From assembly GCA_965227335.1 (NCBI GenBank), contig CBDDFV010000009.1:248001-312000 (forward strand): 64,000 nucleotides of DNA, in the 5' to 3' direction. Both the position numbers and the translations under genes were made by a program. Origin of the DNA: CBDDFV01 sp965227335. GTDB taxonomy: Bacteria > Planctomycetota > Phycisphaerae > Phycisphaerales > SM1A02. Below the pieces are notes generated by a model. That model made no database searches. It saw only the letters and a list, made by a program, of their open reading frames with translations, and had not been told where the DNA came from. The first letter of the stretch is position 1. Each line of letters begins with the position of its first letter. Positions 35,392 to 44,394 of this stretch are shown here, piece after piece.

Positions 35392-35988
35392 TCAGAACGT
35401 CTCCTTCAGGTCGTCCTTCTCGTACTCGGTGAGATCGCGGTCCGCCCGGAGCTTTTCCCACTTCTCACGCACGCCCTTCGAATACCCGCGGGCGAGGCGG
35501 TAGGTCTGGTCGGTGTAACGCCAGATGAGATCGTCGTCGTCCGTCGCCGCGATGTGCTCGGTCGGGATCGCCCACACCGTGTGAATGTCCGCCCCGCCGT
35601 CCAGTTCCCGCCGGCCGGCGGCGATCGCCTCCGCCGCCGACGTCGCCGTCACCGTGTACGCCGAGACCGGCGCGTCGCCCGCTTCGTCCTGTCGGAACAA
35701 CTGATACTCGCGCGGCGCCGCGACGGGCTCCTGCGCCGCGTCCGCGTTCTCCCTCAGCCCGCCCACGAACTCACGCGGCGCCGTCCAGATGTGCACGCAC
35801 TTCTGATCCTGGCCGTAATGCTCACACGCGAACGTCAACGCCATCTCGTCATCCGCCGCGTCGAGCCAGCCGGCGTAGATGAAGGGGCCGTCCTTCTTGA
35901 GCTGCGTGAAGACCACGTACCCCCTGAGATCAGGCTCGACGCCCAGGTCGGCGGCGGTCACGGTCGGGGCTTGTCTGAATTTCGACAT
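35392..35988 (-). CDS. paaB: 1,2-phenylacetyl-CoA epoxidase subunit B, tandem-domain form
   Basis: 198-residue PaaB, about twice the usual length of roughly 95. The first half (residues 20-80) has the family pattern RGYVVFTQLKKDGPFIYAGW ... ALTFACEHYGQDQKCVHIWTAPREFV. The second half repeats the plan as REYQLFRQDEAGDAPVSAYT ... AIAAGRRELDGGADIHTVWAIPTEHI. A C-terminal tail then holds WRYTDQTYRLARGYSKG. PaaB bridges PaaA-PaaC heterodimers; a tandem form would change that stoichiometry. The start lies next to a 9-base-period repeat, and no Shine-Dalgarno is clear. Confidence 0.85.
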   Translation of the reverse strand: MSKFRQAPTVTAADLGVEPDLRGYVVFTQLKKDGPFIYAGWLDAADDEMALTFACEHYGQDQKCVHIWTAPREFVGGLRENADAAQEPVAAPREYQLFRQDEAGDAPVSAYTVTATSAAEAIAAGRRELDGGADIHTVWAIPTEHIAATDDDDLIWRYTDQTYRLARGYSKGVREKWEKLRADRDLTEYEKDDLKETF

Positions 35989-35990
35989 GA

Positions 35991-36031
35991 GGAAACTCAC
36001 CACTGAGGACACGGAGAACGCAGAGGGAAGA
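35991..36031. repeat. Short intergenic repeat with 9-base period
   Basis: Three consecutive 9-mers GAGGACACG, GAGAACGCA, GAGGGAAGA (36005-36031) follow CTCACCACT. This 'accactgaggacacggag' type sequence is one I recognise as a dispersed short repeat in planctomycete and other environmental genomes. It sits directly upstream of the paaB start, at the junction with the inserted dockerin-type gene. Confidence 0.55.
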
Positions 36032-36159
36032 GAATACTTGGTTTTGGAGGCAGCGCGGCGGTCGGAACCAGATCGGGGCGGGATCCCCAACGCCCGCCTT
36101 TCCGGCATGGACTGGCGTCCGGGCGCGGTAGAGTGGACCTTGATCAGGGGAGGGTGAAC

Positions 36160-37257
36160 ATGCGTTCCATCCGGATGATCGTGTCGGGTCTGCTGGTCAC
36201 GTGTGGCGTTGACGCCGATCCCGGCCTCGCTCCGCCCTTCGCCGTCGCCTACGAGATCTCGACGCTCGACGCGCCCGTCGGCGTGCCCGGCGCGCTCGGC
36301 GGCCTGACGTTTCTCGAGGGCGAGCCCGAGACGCTGCTGATCGCCGGCGACGCCGGGACGAGCGGCGCGGCTCTGTACGCGGTCGACGTCATGCGCGGTC
36401 CGGACGGTCACATCATCGGCTTCGACGGTCGACCGAGCATCTACGCCGCCGCGCCGAGCGGCGCGGACGGCGGCGTCGGAACGGGCGTTACGCTCTTCGG
36501 CGTGAACTTCATCCCGTTAATCAGTGTGGTTGTCTACACGACGCCTGACGGCTGGTTCGGCGTGATCGAGCCGGGCGAGCCCGGGCCCGCCGCGATTCAG
36601 GATCTTCCCGCGGCGTTGGACGGTTCGCCCGTCACGCAGTCGCAGATCCCGTGCGGCCTGCCCGGCTGCACCGGTCGAATCAAGTTCCTTTCGGAGGAGC
36701 CCGCCCGTTTCCGTGACGGCGGCTACTTCATCTCCGCGGTCGGGTGCGGACCGAGTTGGTGGGATTGTCTGCTCGTCTTCCCGCTGGACCCGGTGGTTGA
36801 ACTCGACGGCCGGCCGCGCTCGATGGCGTTCATCGACGGCTCGAATCCCGTCTTCGACGGTGCGACCGTCCTCATCGCCAAGGCGGAGCCGACAGTCGTC
36901 GACGCGTATCTGATGGACGACATCGGCCACCCGATCCCCGAATCGAAGATCCCGTTCATCACTGATCTCGAAGGCGCGGCGGGCATGACGATCGACCCCG
37001 TCACCCACGACCTCATCATCACACGAAACCCCACCGCGGCCGATCCCGCCTCGGGCCTCGTCATCGTGCGCGGCTTCGACCCCTGTCCCACCGCCGACCT
37101 CGACGACGACTGCCTTGTCAACGCCGCCGACCTCGCCCAGATGCTCGCCGCGTGGGGCGACGCCGAGGACTGCGACACCTGTAATCTCAACTGCGACTGG
37201 CACATCGACGAGTCGGATCTCGCGATCCTGCTCAGCCAATGGACCGTGACGCCATAA
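36160..37257 (+). CDS. Secreted protein with C-terminal dockerin-like repeats
   Basis: 365-residue protein. Signal sequence at residues 1-19 (RSIRMIVSGLLVTCGVDA). The body is rich in beta structure with a WD/NHL-like feel (LTFLEGEPETLLIAGDAGTS, MTIDPVTHDLIITRNPTA) and has paired cysteines (CGLPGCTGRIKF). The C-terminus holds two calcium-binding dockerin-like units, DLDDDCLVNAADLAQMLAAW and NCDWHIDESDLAILLSQW. Such tails are typical of Phycisphaerae exported proteins. AGGGGAGGG is the ribosome-binding site. The gene is opposite to and between paaB and paaA, splitting the epoxidase set. Function unknown. Confidence 0.8.
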   Translation: MRSIRMIVSGLLVTCGVDADPGLAPPFAVAYEISTLDAPVGVPGALGGLTFLEGEPETLLIAGDAGTSGAALYAVDVMRGPDGHIIGFDGRPSIYAAAPSGADGGVGTGVTLFGVNFIPLISVVVYTTPDGWFGVIEPGEPGPAAIQDLPAALDGSPVTQSQIPCGLPGCTGRIKFLSEEPARFRDGGYFISAVGCGPSWWDCLLVFPLDPVVELDGRPRSMAFIDGSNPVFDGATVLIAKAEPTVVDAYLMDDIGHPIPESKIPFITDLEGAAGMTIDPVTHDLIITRNPTAADPASGLVIVRGFDPCPTADLDDDCLVNAADLAQMLAAWGDAEDCDTCNLNCDWHIDESDLAILLSQWTVTP

Positions 37258-37337
37258 GGCGCATTCATCCCGCCGTCGATTTCGTTCGGCCTGCAAGAAG
37301 AGGCAGGATGAATCCCACCCTGTCCGAGTGGGTGACC

Positions 37338-38360
37338 TTACGCCGCCGGCGGCGCACTCACCGTCCCGTGCAGAATCGCGTTCCGCACCCAGCGGCCCTG
37401 CTCGTACGACATGCGACGCAAAGCGAGGCGACGGTCGTTCAGCGGGCCGCCGCCGCGAATCACGGTGAAGAACTCGTCCCAGTTCGGCTCCGTGTACCCC
37501 CAGTCGCCGGTCTCGTCATCGGGGACGCACAACTCGTCCGGACGCTTCGAGACGACCATGCCGTCCGCGTCCTTCTGGGTGACATGGATCTTCAGGCCGA
37601 GGTCGATCGCCGCGGGGGCGAACCGGTTCACGAACCGCTGCCGCAGCGACGTGTTCTTCTCCGTCTTCATCCGCCACCGCATCGGCGGCAGGTTCTCCGC
37701 GTTCGGCTTGTCGGGCGGACCGAAGAACATCAGCGACGGCTCCCACCAGCGGTCAAATGCGTCCTGGGCCATCGTCTTCTGCTTCTTCGTGCCCGACATG
37801 AGCGTGAGCATCATGTCCTCGCCGCTCTTGAAGTGGAACGCCTCTTCCATGTTGATGCGCTTCATCGTGCGCACGTAAGGACCGTACGCGCCGTCCGCGA
37901 GCGTCTTCTGGTTCATGATCGCGGCGCCGTCGATCAGCCACTGGATCACCGCGATGTCGCCCCACGTCGGCGCGGGGTAATTGAACACGTTGTGATACTT
38001 CGTCGCGCCCGTGATCAGGTCGCGGAGCATCGCGTCCCGCGTCTTGCCGAGATCCTGCGAGACGCGATAGAGCATCTGGCCGTGACCGACCTCGTCCTGG
38101 ACCTTGGCGGTCAGGGCGAGCTTGCGGCGGAGACTCGGGGCCCGCGTGATCCACTCGCCCTCCGGGAGCGCGCCGACGATCTCCGAATTCGCGTGATGCT
38201 CGGCCATCTTCAGCATGCCGATGCGATACGCCTCCGGCATCCAGTCGTCCGCCTCGATCAGTTCGCCGGCCGCGATCCGCGCCTCGAACGCGGCGACCAT
38301 TTCGGGATCTTCATTGTGGGCGTGGTCCACTCGGACGCCGACGTTCGCACTGCCGCTCAT
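37338..38360 (-). CDS. paaA: 1,2-phenylacetyl-CoA epoxidase catalytic subunit A
   Basis: 340-residue PaaA, the diiron catalytic subunit. Seen: IEADDWMPEAYRIGMLKMAEHHANSEIVG, LTAKVQDEVGHGQMLYRVSQDLG (ExxH ligand pair), MKRINMEEAFHFKSGEDM (second ExxH), FGPPDKPN and a conserved C-terminus LRRMSYEQGRWVRNAIL. ATG 38360 is used because GAAGGAAGGA lies just upstream; the frame stays open further back. It follows the thiolase by 53 bases but is separated from paaB by the inverted dockerin-type gene, so paaA and paaBCD cannot be one transcript. Confidence 0.93.
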   Translation of the reverse strand: MSGSANVGVRVDHAHNEDPEMVAAFEARIAAGELIEADDWMPEAYRIGMLKMAEHHANSEIVGALPEGEWITRAPSLRRKLALTAKVQDEVGHGQMLYRVSQDLGKTRDAMLRDLITGATKYHNVFNYPAPTWGDIAVIQWLIDGAAIMNQKTLADGAYGPYVRTMKRINMEEAFHFKSGEDMMLTLMSGTKKQKTMAQDAFDRWWEPSLMFFGPPDKPNAENLPPMRWRMKTEKNTSLRQRFVNRFAPAAIDLGLKIHVTQKDADGMVVSKRPDELCVPDDETGDWGYTEPNWDEFFTVIRGGGPLNDRRLALRRMSYEQGRWVRNAILHGTVSAPPAA

Positions 38361-38413
38361 ACGCTCGATTCCTTCCTTCAATCCCGCCCGTCGAAACGCG
38401 CGAGATGATGAGT

Positions 38414-39634
38414 TCATGCATCACGGTGGAGCACCGTGGCCACCCCTTGCCCGACGCCGACGCACAGGGCCGCGAGGCCGTGACGAGCGTCGGTACGAAT
38501 CAATTCGTGCACCAGCGACACACAGATTCGCGCGCCGGAGCATCCGAGCGGGTGACCGATCGCGATCGCCCCGCCCTTGGGGTTGACGTTGGCGTCCTCC
38601 AGACCGAGATCGCGAACACACGCAATGCTCTGAGCCGCGAACGCCTCGTTCAACTCAATGATATCGAGGTCCTTCGTGGTCAGACCAGCCCGGGCCAGCG
38701 CCTTCTGGGCGGCCGGAACAGGCCCGATCCCCATGACCGCCGGATCCACGCCCGCGGTCGCCGACGGACCGATCGTCGCCAGCGGCTCGAGCCCCTGGGC
38801 TTTCGCGGCGGCGGCTTCCATGAGAACGAGCGCCGCGGCGCCGTCATTCACGCCGGACGAGTTGCCCGCGGTGACCGTGCCCTTCTCGTCCCGCCGGAAC
38901 GCGGGCCGCAGCCTCGCGAGGTCCTCGAGCGTGGTGTTCGGCCGGGGATGCTCGTCGGTGTCGACGATGATCGGATCGCCCTTCCGCTGCGGGACCTCGA
39001 CCGGGACGAGTTCGCTGGCGAAGAGATTCATCTCGTGCGCCGCCGCCCACTTCTGCTGGCTCCACAAGGCGAAGCGATCCTGCTCCTCCCGCGAGATCTC
39101 GTACCGGAACGCCACGTTCTCCGCCGTCTCGCCCATGCCGTAAGGATGGTGCAGATCCGCCAGCGTCGGGTTCGTGAATCGCCAGCCGATCGTGGTGTCG
39201 TAGACCTCGACGGCCCGGTCGAACGCCTTGGTCCCCTTCGCCATCACGAACGGAGCCCGACTCATCGACTCCACGCCCCCGGCGACCATCACGTCCCCCA
39301 TGCCCGCCTCGATCATTCGCGCGGCGACGTTGATCGCCTCCAGACCCGATGCGCACAGACGATTGACGGTGGCGCCGGGAACACTCTCGGGCAGGCCCGC
39401 CAGCAGAGCCGACATCCGCGCGACGTTGCGGTTGTCCTCACCCGCCTGATTCGCGGCCCCGAAATACACATCGTCGATGGTGGTCGGATCGACATTCGAT
39501 CGGGCGACGGCTTCGCGGATGGCGATCGCCGCGAGATCGTCCGGACGGACGGAAGAAAGGGCCCCGCCGTACCGGCCGACCGGGGTTCGGACCGCACTGA
39601 CGATGACCACCCGACGCGAGGATTCGTTGCTCAT
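38414..39634 (-). CDS. paaJ: Acetyl-CoA C-acyltransferase (PaaJ/PcaF-type thiolase)
   Basis: 406-residue thiolase. Catalytic cysteine in VNRLCASGLEAINVAA, second-site histidine in IELNEAFAAQSIACV...GGAIAIGHPLGCSGARI, and the C-terminal cysteine in CVGVGQGVATVLH. QAGEDNRNVARMSALLAGLPESVPG is the block typical of beta-ketoadipyl-CoA thiolases, which fits the last step of phenylacetate breakdown to acetyl-CoA and succinyl-CoA. ATG 39634 has no Shine-Dalgarno; TAGACT lies 8 bases upstream. First gene of the minus-strand paa set. Confidence 0.9.
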   Translation of the reverse strand: MSNESSRRVVIVSAVRTPVGRYGGALSSVRPDDLAAIAIREAVARSNVDPTTIDDVYFGAANQAGEDNRNVARMSALLAGLPESVPGATVNRLCASGLEAINVAARMIEAGMGDVMVAGGVESMSRAPFVMAKGTKAFDRAVEVYDTTIGWRFTNPTLADLHHPYGMGETAENVAFRYEISREEQDRFALWSQQKWAAAHEMNLFASELVPVEVPQRKGDPIIVDTDEHPRPNTTLEDLARLRPAFRRDEKGTVTAGNSSGVNDGAAALVLMEAAAAKAQGLEPLATIGPSATAGVDPAVMGIGPVPAAQKALARAGLTTKDLDIIELNEAFAAQSIACVRDLGLEDANVNPKGGAIAIGHPLGCSGARICVSLVHELIRTDARHGLAALCVGVGQGVATVLHRDA

Positions 39635-39642
39635 AGGGCGAC

Positions 39643-39648
39643 AGTCTA
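39643..39648 (-). promoter_or_regulatory. -10-like TAGACT, leaderless layout, for thiolase
   Basis: Minus-strand TAGACT ends 8 bases before ATG 39634, with no ribosome-binding site between. No clear -35 is visible. Confidence 0.4.
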
Positions 39649-40127
39649 GGCCGGGGCGGCCCGGGGCGGCGCGGGCGTCAGGGGCAGCGCGGCGAGGCGA
39701 CCAGGCCACCGCCGACGCAGACGGAGGTGACGAAACGCGTGCGTGGGTGACCGTGAGAGAGAATAAGGTCTTCGGACATCAGGACGGCGCCCGCGGGGGC
39801 GACATTGCCCGAATCGCCGAGGACGCGTTCTGGGACGCGGGGCATGGACCCACGGGGCGTGCAAACGTGGTTCTCGACGTCGCCACGCGTCATGTGGGGG
39901 TGAACCTGACGCGGTGGGGGACCGAGTCCGGGGCGGCGTCGGAGGCGCCACGGGGGCGTCTCGACGGGTGTGTCAGGGGGCGGCCCGCGCTGTCTGCGCC
40001 GGGGTCGCCGCGCCGTCGCCGCTCCGACGGCTTCTGTGGATGAACTGGGGAGGGTCCACAGGTCGTTTGTGGATCGGCAGTTAGAATCGGTCGTCGCTTT
40101 TTTTTAGCCATTTCCCCATCCATCACG
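39649..40127. other. Non-coding region upstream of the 16S promoter, with DnaA-box-like sites
   Basis: No convincing gene: the frames on both strands are arginine/proline-rich and lack start signals. Between 40035 and 40076 are three sites close to the DnaA box TTATCCACA: TGTGGATGA (40035-40043, one mismatch to the inverse box), GGGTCCACA (40052-40060, three mismatches) and TGTGGATCG (40068-40076, two). An 8-T run follows at about 40098-40105. This may be chance or a DnaA/replication-linked control site for the rRNA promoter. Confidence 0.35.
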
Positions 40128-40155
40128 TTGACAGGAGCGGGGGGGTCTCTACAAT
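40128..40155 (+). promoter_or_regulatory. 16S rRNA promoter
   Basis: Perfect -35 TTGACA (40128-40133), 16-base spacer, -10 TACAAT (40150-40155). It lies about 440 bases upstream of the mature 16S 5' end, so a long leader is transcribed. Confidence 0.75.
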
Positions 40156-40598
40156 TCCCCCTCGCTCAACCGAGCAACCCGCTGGGTTTGAGCCGGGCGT
40201 TCTACGCCCTGAAATTCTTTGACAAGTAAACAGTTGGGAATTGTACGCCGCGAGGATGTGACTTGCGGACCTGATCGTTCACAACGGTCGTGTCCGTAGG
40301 ATTTTCCAGGGGCTGGTTGTTCACAGCAGCCGGTCCTTCAGACATCCTTGTGATGCCAGATATTGGTCAATTCCAACATGACTGATCTCCGGAGCCATAT
40401 CGGCGAAGGAGGCAGTGATGTCTGTAAACCAGCACCGGCGACTTTGCCAGTCGCCGGCGTCGGATCGTTGGATCCGGCGGAGACCGTTCAATTGGTGTGG
40501 TTCGACTTCGGTCGGATCGGGCTGATTGAGCGCCAGGAGGCAATCTTCATTTCGACGCATTCGTCGTCGGCTTCGGTCGGCGGCGTGCAGAGATATAC
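40156..40598 (+). other. 16S rRNA leader with boxA-like antitermination site and 5' half of processing stem
   Basis: The transcribed leader holds a GGGCGT/ACGCCC hairpin (about 40196-40210) and a boxA-like TTCTTTGACAAG (40215-40226). AAACAGTTGGGA (40228-40239) is perfectly complementary to TCCCAACTGTTT at 42278-42289 beyond the 16S 3' end. The flanks extend the match (CAAG before, ACGCC after), forming the expected RNase III-type stem that loops out the 16S rRNA. No peptide is apparent. Confidence 0.7.
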
Positions 40599-42113
<1,515 letters not shown>

Positions 42114-42277
42114 ACCTGGCCGTACAATGAACAGTCCGACCGGAATCCTCCGGCGGCGAACCCTCATTGTCGCAGAGCGATCTGCACCAGGTTGTCAACG
42201 CAACCTCGTCCGTCAACCGTATCGAGAAATCGATCAACCGACGGATAGCGACATGGCGACATGTTGCGAAGGCGTCC

Positions 42278-42289
42278 TCCCAACTGTTT
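42278..42289 (+). other. 3' half of the 16S precursor processing stem
   Basis: TCCCAACTGTTT is the exact reverse complement of 40228-40239 in the leader, 2.0 kb away. It lies 181 bases beyond the mature 3' end and just before the terminator. Confidence 0.7.
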
Positions 42290-42301
42290 CTTGATATACA
42301 G

Positions 42302-42332
42302 CAGCCCCGGCGTTCACACGTCGGGGCTGTTT
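42302..42332 (+). terminator. Intrinsic terminator of the 16S transcript
   Basis: Stem CAGCCCCG/CGGGGCTG with an internal CG pair, followed by TTTC. Its place right after the processing stem shows that the transcript ends here without 23S. Confidence 0.75.
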
Positions 42333-42460
42333 CATGCGCGCTGAACGTGGATCGCACGTGGCTCGCACCTCGGATCGCGGCTGGATCGGACGTGGATCAC
42401 AGGGGCCTGCGGCCCGGGTCCTCCCGCGGAGGGTCGCCGTCCCCGACCCCCGGCCGCGCA

Positions 42461-42496
42461 CAAACAAGCGGGCGCCGTCCACAGACGACGCCCGCT
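42461..42496 (-). terminator. Probable terminator of the DUF1579 gene
   Basis: On the minus strand, stem AGCGGGCG/CGCCCGCT extended by CGTC/GACG across one mismatch, with a following TTGTTTG. The stretch between the two convergent terminators (42333-42460) shows no gene. Confidence 0.55.
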
Positions 42497-42556
42497 CTCA
42501 CCCAGGGTGCGGCGCCCGGGCCCCGCGAACCGCCGGGCCGCGGCGCCGACCGTCAC

Positions 42557-43258
42557 TCAGTGATCGTGATCGTGGCCGTGACCATGCTCATGGCTGTGGT
42601 CGTGGCCGGCGCTGACCTTCTCGAAGACGCCCTTGAACGCCTCGAACTCGACGCCCGAGGCGTCCGTCTGCCAGCCCCGCATCGTGTGCCGATTCGGGTT
42701 CGAGAGATCGAGCTCCGACCGCATCCGCACGAGATGCCCGGACGCCGGGTCCCGATGGCTCGACCACATCTTCATGGTCTTCGTCTTCGAGTTGTAGACG
42801 CCCTGCTCCTGGTAGAAGCCGGTCGTCGTCGTGTCCATCCAGCACATGATGTACTGGCCGTCCACGTTGTCGTAGCCCAGGAAGCCTCGCCCCTGGAACG
42901 GCCCCCACGGCGACTGCGAATCCACGTGCTCCTCGATGAACCGACCGTCGAGAATCCACTTGCGCTCGACCGAGCCCGTCATCGGGATCATCTCCGCGTC
43001 CGGGGCCGGACGCCATTGATACACGCCCTCCCAGTGCCCCACGAACGAGTTGAGGATCGCATGATGCTCGCCGGGCGTGCCCGCCTGCATCATCGCCTCC
43101 ATCTGCGCCGTCACCTCCGGCGACATCTCGGGCTGACCGTCCTGCATCAGCGTCGCCGCCGACGCGGCGCTGGTCCGCCAGTCCGCGGCCTGTCCCGCGA
43201 GGAAGCCTGCGGTCGCAATCACAACCGCCCCGACCCCCATCTTCATCGTCGTTCCCAT
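42557..43258 (-). CDS. DUF1579 secreted protein with His-rich tail
   Basis: 233-residue protein. A signal segment (KMGVGAVVIATAGFLAGQAA) is followed by the DUF1579 domain: HHAILNSFVGHWEGVYQWRP, WILDGRFIEEHVDS, GFLGYDNVDGQYIMCWMDTT, MWSSHRDPASG. The C-terminus is a run of alternating histidine, glycine, aspartate and glutamate from about residue 220, which could bind Zn, Cu or Ni. AAGGAG precedes the ATG. DUF1579 is a lipocalin-like fold of unknown function. Confidence 0.85.
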   Translation of the reverse strand: MGTTMKMGVGAVVIATAGFLAGQAADWRTSAASAATLMQDGQPEMSPEVTAQMEAMMQAGTPGEHHAILNSFVGHWEGVYQWRPAPDAEMIPMTGSVERKWILDGRFIEEHVDSQSPWGPFQGRGFLGYDNVDGQYIMCWMDTTTTGFYQEQGVYNSKTKTMKMWSSHRDPASGHLVRMRSELDLSNPNRHTMRGWQTDASGVEFEAFKGVFEKVSAGHDHSHEHGHGHDHDH

Positions 43259-43357
43259 CGTGAACTCCTTTCCAAGAGTGTCATCGCCTCAGACTGCATC
43301 GAAACACCATGCGGCCGCCCCCTCGCCGCGAACAATCGCTCAATACACCCATCGCCG

Positions 43358-44029
43358 CTACGCGACGTCCCATGCGTCCCCGGGGGCCATCACCTTCACC
43401 TCCACGTCCTTCGGCGCGAAGTCCGCGGGATCCTGCTCGATGGGCGGCCAGGTGTCGTAGTGAATCGGAATCGCCGTCGACGCCCCGATCCACTCCGCCG
43501 CCCGCGTCGCCAGTTCCGGCCCCATCGTGAACCGGTCGCCGATCGGCACCATCGCGACCCGCGGCCGGTACAGCTCGCCGATCAGCTTCATGTCCGAGAA
43601 CAGCCCGGTGTCGCCGCAGTGGTACACGGTCACCCCGCCCATGGAGACCACGAGCCCGCACGGCATCCCCATGTACTTCCCCTCGTAGGACGACGAATGA
43701 AAGGCCTGCGTGAAGGCGACCCAGCCGAAATCGGTCTGGACTCGACCGCCCGGGTTCCCCGGGTTCGTGTTCTCGATCCCCTCGCCGCCGAGGTGCTCAC
43801 AGATCTCGAACGCGCCGATCACCTGGGCGCCCGTCCGTTTGGCGATGCTCATGGTGTCGCCGAAGTGGTCGGCGTGCCCGTGCGTCAGGGCGATGGCGTC
43901 GCACTCGACCTCGTCCGCCTTCATCGCCGCCGTCGGGTTGCCGGTGAGAAACGGGTCGATGGCGAGGGTGTGCGACCCGTCGCTGAGCAGAAAGCCAGCG
44001 TGTCCGAGAAACGTGATCGTGAGGCCCAT
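43358..44029 (-). CDS. UlaG-like metal-dependent hydrolase (UPF0173, MBL fold)
   Basis: 223-residue MBL-fold hydrolase of the UPF0173/YtkL type. Begins ITFLGHAGFLL, then IDPFLTGNP, the metal motif ALTHGHADHFGD, FGWVAFTQAFHSSS, VYHCGDTGLFSDM and a late IPIHYDTWPPIEQDP histidine. Full length with all metal ligands. A GAAAGGA ribosome-binding site precedes the ATG. Substrate unknown. A perfect 20-bp palindrome lies 35 bases upstream and may be its operator. Confidence 0.88.
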   Translation of the reverse strand: MGLTITFLGHAGFLLSDGSHTLAIDPFLTGNPTAAMKADEVECDAIALTHGHADHFGDTMSIAKRTGAQVIGAFEICEHLGGEGIENTNPGNPGGRVQTDFGWVAFTQAFHSSSYEGKYMGMPCGLVVSMGGVTVYHCGDTGLFSDMKLIGELYRPRVAMVPIGDRFTMGPELATRAAEWIGASTAIPIHYDTWPPIEQDPADFAPKDVEVKVMAPGDAWDVA

Positions 44030-44394
44030 GGGTGTCAGATGTCCTTTCCGTCAGTCAGGGGGCGCCGGATGTCGACATCCGGCCGCCCGCCCCGCAACGC
44101 CCGGGGCGAATCTTCCCGGACCATCATCCGCCGTCACGCCCGCCACCGTCAAGCCTGCGCCCGCGGACTCGGCCCGCCGACCGCCCTCGCGCGGCTGATC
44201 GGACCTTGCACAGTCCCAGAAACCGCGTTGATCGCGCCGCCGGTGCGGGCGGTCCGCCCTGTACCAGTCGGGCAACGCGGGGGACCCGCCATTCGCCGCC
44301 GACGCCGCGACTCGACGGGTCGGGACGCCGATGGAACTCCCGACGTCGTTCCGAATCCCCCTCTCGGGCGCGGCGTGGAGGAGCACCAGGGAAG
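44030..44394. other. Intergenic region between divergent genes
   Basis: 365 bases between the UlaG-like and HD-domain genes. Apart from the palindrome at 44064-44083, I see no gene, RNA or terminator. The HD frame is open through most of it, but codon use and the ribosome-binding site favour the start at 44395. Confidence 0.5.
44064..44083. promoter_or_regulatory. Perfect 20-bp palindrome, candidate operator
   Basis: GCCGGATGTCGACATCCGGC is identical to its reverse complement over all 20 bases. It lies 35 bases upstream of the UlaG-like start and 312 upstream of the HD gene, where a dimeric repressor could bind. Confidence 0.45.

Noticed and set aside
35989..36159. CRISPR-like repeat near paaB
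   Set aside because: The 9-base period is a short dispersed intergenic repeat; there are no spacers, and no cas genes in the window.
40035..40105. Chromosomal origin of replication
   Set aside because: Only imperfect DnaA-box-like sites; no dnaA, dnaN, gidA or parAB nearby. Kept as a low-level observation.
39678..40126. Two small minus-strand frames (71 and 78 codons) upstream of the rRNA
   Set aside because: No ribosome-binding site, biased composition, and the second ends in the rRNA upstream control region; evidence too weak to annotate.
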